Shown here in pieces: positions 6,056 through 7,371 of a stretch of DNA of 7,371 bases. The notes under the pieces are model-generated. The model was not told the DNA's origin, ran no database searches, and saw only the letters and a program-made list of their open reading frames with translations. The translations under genes were made by a program, and so were the position numbers. Position 1 is the first letter of the stretch; the number at the start of each line of letters is the position of its first letter. The DNA is from Tannerella sp. (GTDB lineage: Bacteria; Bacteroidota; Bacteroidia; Bacteroidales; Tannerellaceae), in NCBI GenBank assembly GCA_031267485.1, contig JAIRYY010000323.1, forward strand, positions 1 to 7,371, given 5' to 3'.

Positions 6056-7183
6056 ATGAAGATTGAAATTAAAGAAGTAAAAACGGAAAAAGAACTGCGG
6101 TTATTCGTTAAATTTAATATCGAACTGTACAGGGGATGCCCATACCACGTTCCGACTCTTATAGACGAAGAGATAATGACGCTGTCCAGGGATAAAAATC
6201 CCTCATTCGAAGATTGCGAGGCTGTCTATTATCTTGCGTATAAAAACGGGCGGATTGTCGGGCGGATTGCCGGAATGATTGTACACAGAAGTAACACGAT
6301 ATGGAACCAGAAACATGCGCGTTTCGGTTTCGTCGATTTTATAGACGACGCGGAAGTGGTGGATGCCCTGTTTGATGCCGTCACGGCATGGGCCAGGGAA
6401 AAGGGAATGACGGCGCTGCACGGGCCTATGGGATTCACCGACCTCGACCACGAGGGAATGTTGATAAGCGGTTTCGACCAGCCGGCAACGATGGCTACCA
6501 TATACAATTATCCGTACTATCCGGAACACATGGCACGCATGGGATTCGGGAAAGACCAGGACTGGAAAGAATATAAAATATACATACCCGACGGCGTTCC
6601 CGAAAAACATCTGCGCATCGGAAAGATTGTGGAACAGAAATACGGCCTGAAAGTTATGAAATTCAAAAAACGCAAGGAAATATGGCCATATGCAAATAAA
6701 ATATTCACAACGTTGAACGAAGCGTATGCGCATCTGTACGGATTCACGCCGTTAACGCCGAAACAGATTGAATATTATGTGAAAATGTACATTCCGATGC
6801 TGCGGCTCAATCTTATAACCATTATCGTCCGCGAATCGGACAATGCCGTCGCGGGTTTCGGAATAAGCATGCCTAACCTTACGAACGCCCTGCGAAAATC
6901 AAAGGGCTCGCTGCTGCCTTTCGGTTTTATACACCTGTTAAAAGCCCTTTACATGAAACCCAAGGTGGTAGATTTATACCTTATCGGCGTACTTCCCGAA
7001 TACCGGAACAAGGGCGTAAACACGTTGCTGTTCAACGACCTTATTCCCGAATACATCCGTCTGGGAGCGGTATATGCCGAAAGCAATCCCGAACTCGAAA
7101 TCAACAATGCCGTTCAGGCTCAGTGGGATTATTTCAGGCGCGAACATCACAAGACAAGAAGAGCTTTTATTAAACAAATCTGA
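6056..7183 (+). CDS. YghO-like GNAT-fold acyltransferase
   Basis: This 375-residue cytoplasmic protein has no signal peptide and no clear membrane segment. It has the layout of the YghO-like branch of GNAT proteins. An N-terminal part contains the VGRIAGMIV strand (68-76); a central signature follows, GPMGFTDLDHEGMLISGFD (123-141), then the YNYPYYPEHMARMGF segment (150-164); a C-terminal GNAT half carries an acyl-CoA pyrophosphate-binding type motif, LIGVLPEYRNKGVNTLL (309-325; R317, G320). The acyl donor and acceptor cannot be read from the sequence. As I recall, the bacterial ceramide synthase of Caulobacter is a GNAT-fold protein with similar features, so a lipid N-acyltransferase role is one possibility, but unproven. 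There is no SD sequence; the start is fixed by the -7 box and by the N-terminus MKIEIKEVKTEKEL. parE follows after 6 bp. Confidence 0.88.
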   Translation: MKIEIKEVKTEKELRLFVKFNIELYRGCPYHVPTLIDEEIMTLSRDKNPSFEDCEAVYYLAYKNGRIVGRIAGMIVHRSNTIWNQKHARFGFVDFIDDAEVVDALFDAVTAWAREKGMTALHGPMGFTDLDHEGMLISGFDQPATMATIYNYPYYPEHMARMGFGKDQDWKEYKIYIPDGVPEKHLRIGKIVEQKYGLKVMKFKKRKEIWPYANKIFTTLNEAYAHLYGFTPLTPKQIEYYVKMYIPMLRLNLITIIVRESDNAVAGFGISMPNLTNALRKSKGSLLPFGFIHLLKALYMKPKVVDLYLIGVLPEYRNKGVNTLLFNDLIPEYIRLGAVYAESNPELEINNAVQAQWDYFRREHHKTRRAFIKQI

Positions 7184-7189
7184 TTTTAA

Positions 7190-7371
7190 ATGGACAGTTA
7201 TATTAAAAACGACATCTCCTACGACGAAGATGAGGTAATCACCCTCGAATGGAACGAACATATACGGCGCCGCCCCGGCATGTACATAGGCAAACTCGGC
7301 AACGGCGCTTTTCCGGACGACGGCATATACGTTCTCCTGAAGGAGGTACTGGACAACTCCATCGACGAATA
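7190..7371 (+). CDS. parE: DNA topoisomerase IV subunit B (ParE), N-terminal fragment
   Basis: Sixty complete codons lie before the window edge. They contain the start of the GHKL ATPase domain of type IIA topoisomerase B subunits: [15 protein letters not shown] (23-37), then [13 protein letters not shown] (48-60), where E52 corresponds to the general base, N56 to the Mg2+ ligand and D59 to the next conserved acidic residue. The KLGNG...[14 protein letters not shown] form resembles Bacteroidetes ParE more than GyrB, which usually reads RKRPAMYIG; a GyrB identity is less likely but not excluded from this fragment. With ParC the protein would decatenate daughter chromosomes. The ATG is 6 bp after the GNAT stop, so the two genes are probably in one operon. 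The gene is truncated only by the window. Confidence 0.87.
   Translation, partial: MDSYIKNDISYDEDEVITLEWNEHIRRRPGMYIGKLGNGAFPDDGIYVLLKEVLDNSIDE

Noticed and set aside
5784..6056. 90-residue ORF on the minus strand (contains HCERSEAIQ and DCFVPRND)
   Set aside because: It is the translation of the palindromic intergenic repeat plus the GNAT promoter. These peptide strings are typical of spurious ORFs on such repeats.
6049..6066. Five-codon ORF (MTNED) overlapping the GNAT start
   Set aside because: Too short and without other support; the ATG two codons later in another frame opens the real 375-codon gene.
1..7371. CRISPR array, tRNA, rRNA, riboswitch, transposase or integrase
   Set aside because: No regularly spaced identical repeats, no cloverleaf or rRNA-like segment and no recombinase motifs were seen on either strand.

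Overview
This window looks like a chromosomal segment from a Bacteroidales-type bacterium (phylum Bacteroidota). Three observations point there. Upstream of three gene starts there are clean matches to the Bacteroidetes -7 promoter box TAnnTTTG, with no Shine-Dalgarno sequence. The proteins are typical of that group: a secreted two-halved M16 peptidase, an S13 penicillin-binding protein, a YghO-like GNAT protein and a ParE beginning with the [15 protein letters not shown] segment. The base composition is intermediate. The species cannot be named from the sequence alone.

Layout: 1-4012 is read on the minus strand. In transcription order it holds rhuM (4012-3010 region, ending at 3020), a 959-residue M16 zinc peptidase (3007-128), and the first 40 codons of a short-spaced secreted or membrane protein (120 to the window edge). 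From about 4013 onward the genes are on the plus strand: a D,D-carboxypeptidase/endopeptidase of the PBP4/DacB family (4138-5607), a 448-bp intergenic region carrying repeats, a YghO-like GNAT acyltransferase (6056-7183), and the start of parE (7190 to the window edge). The 125-bp gap at 4013-4137 is a divergent promoter region with one -7 box for each direction.

Function: the M16 peptidase and PBP4 both carry export signals and act outside the cytoplasm, on peptides and on peptidoglycan. The GNAT protein and ParE are probably co-transcribed, with 6 bp between them. rhuM is the accessory gene here: it looks lower in GC than its neighbours and sits directly before the M16 gene.

The two least ordinary signals are not genes. 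One is a perfect 19-bp inverted repeat with a 5-nt loop inside the rhuM coding sequence. It encodes the near-symmetric peptide SEAVVA-YF-ATTASD, at a position that I recall as conserved in RhuM proteins. The other is the 5608-6055 intergenic region, which holds a roughly 103-bp palindromic repeat of the widespread 'CGTCATTGCGA...GAAGCAATCC' type, plus three spaced copies of a degenerate 19-bp motif.
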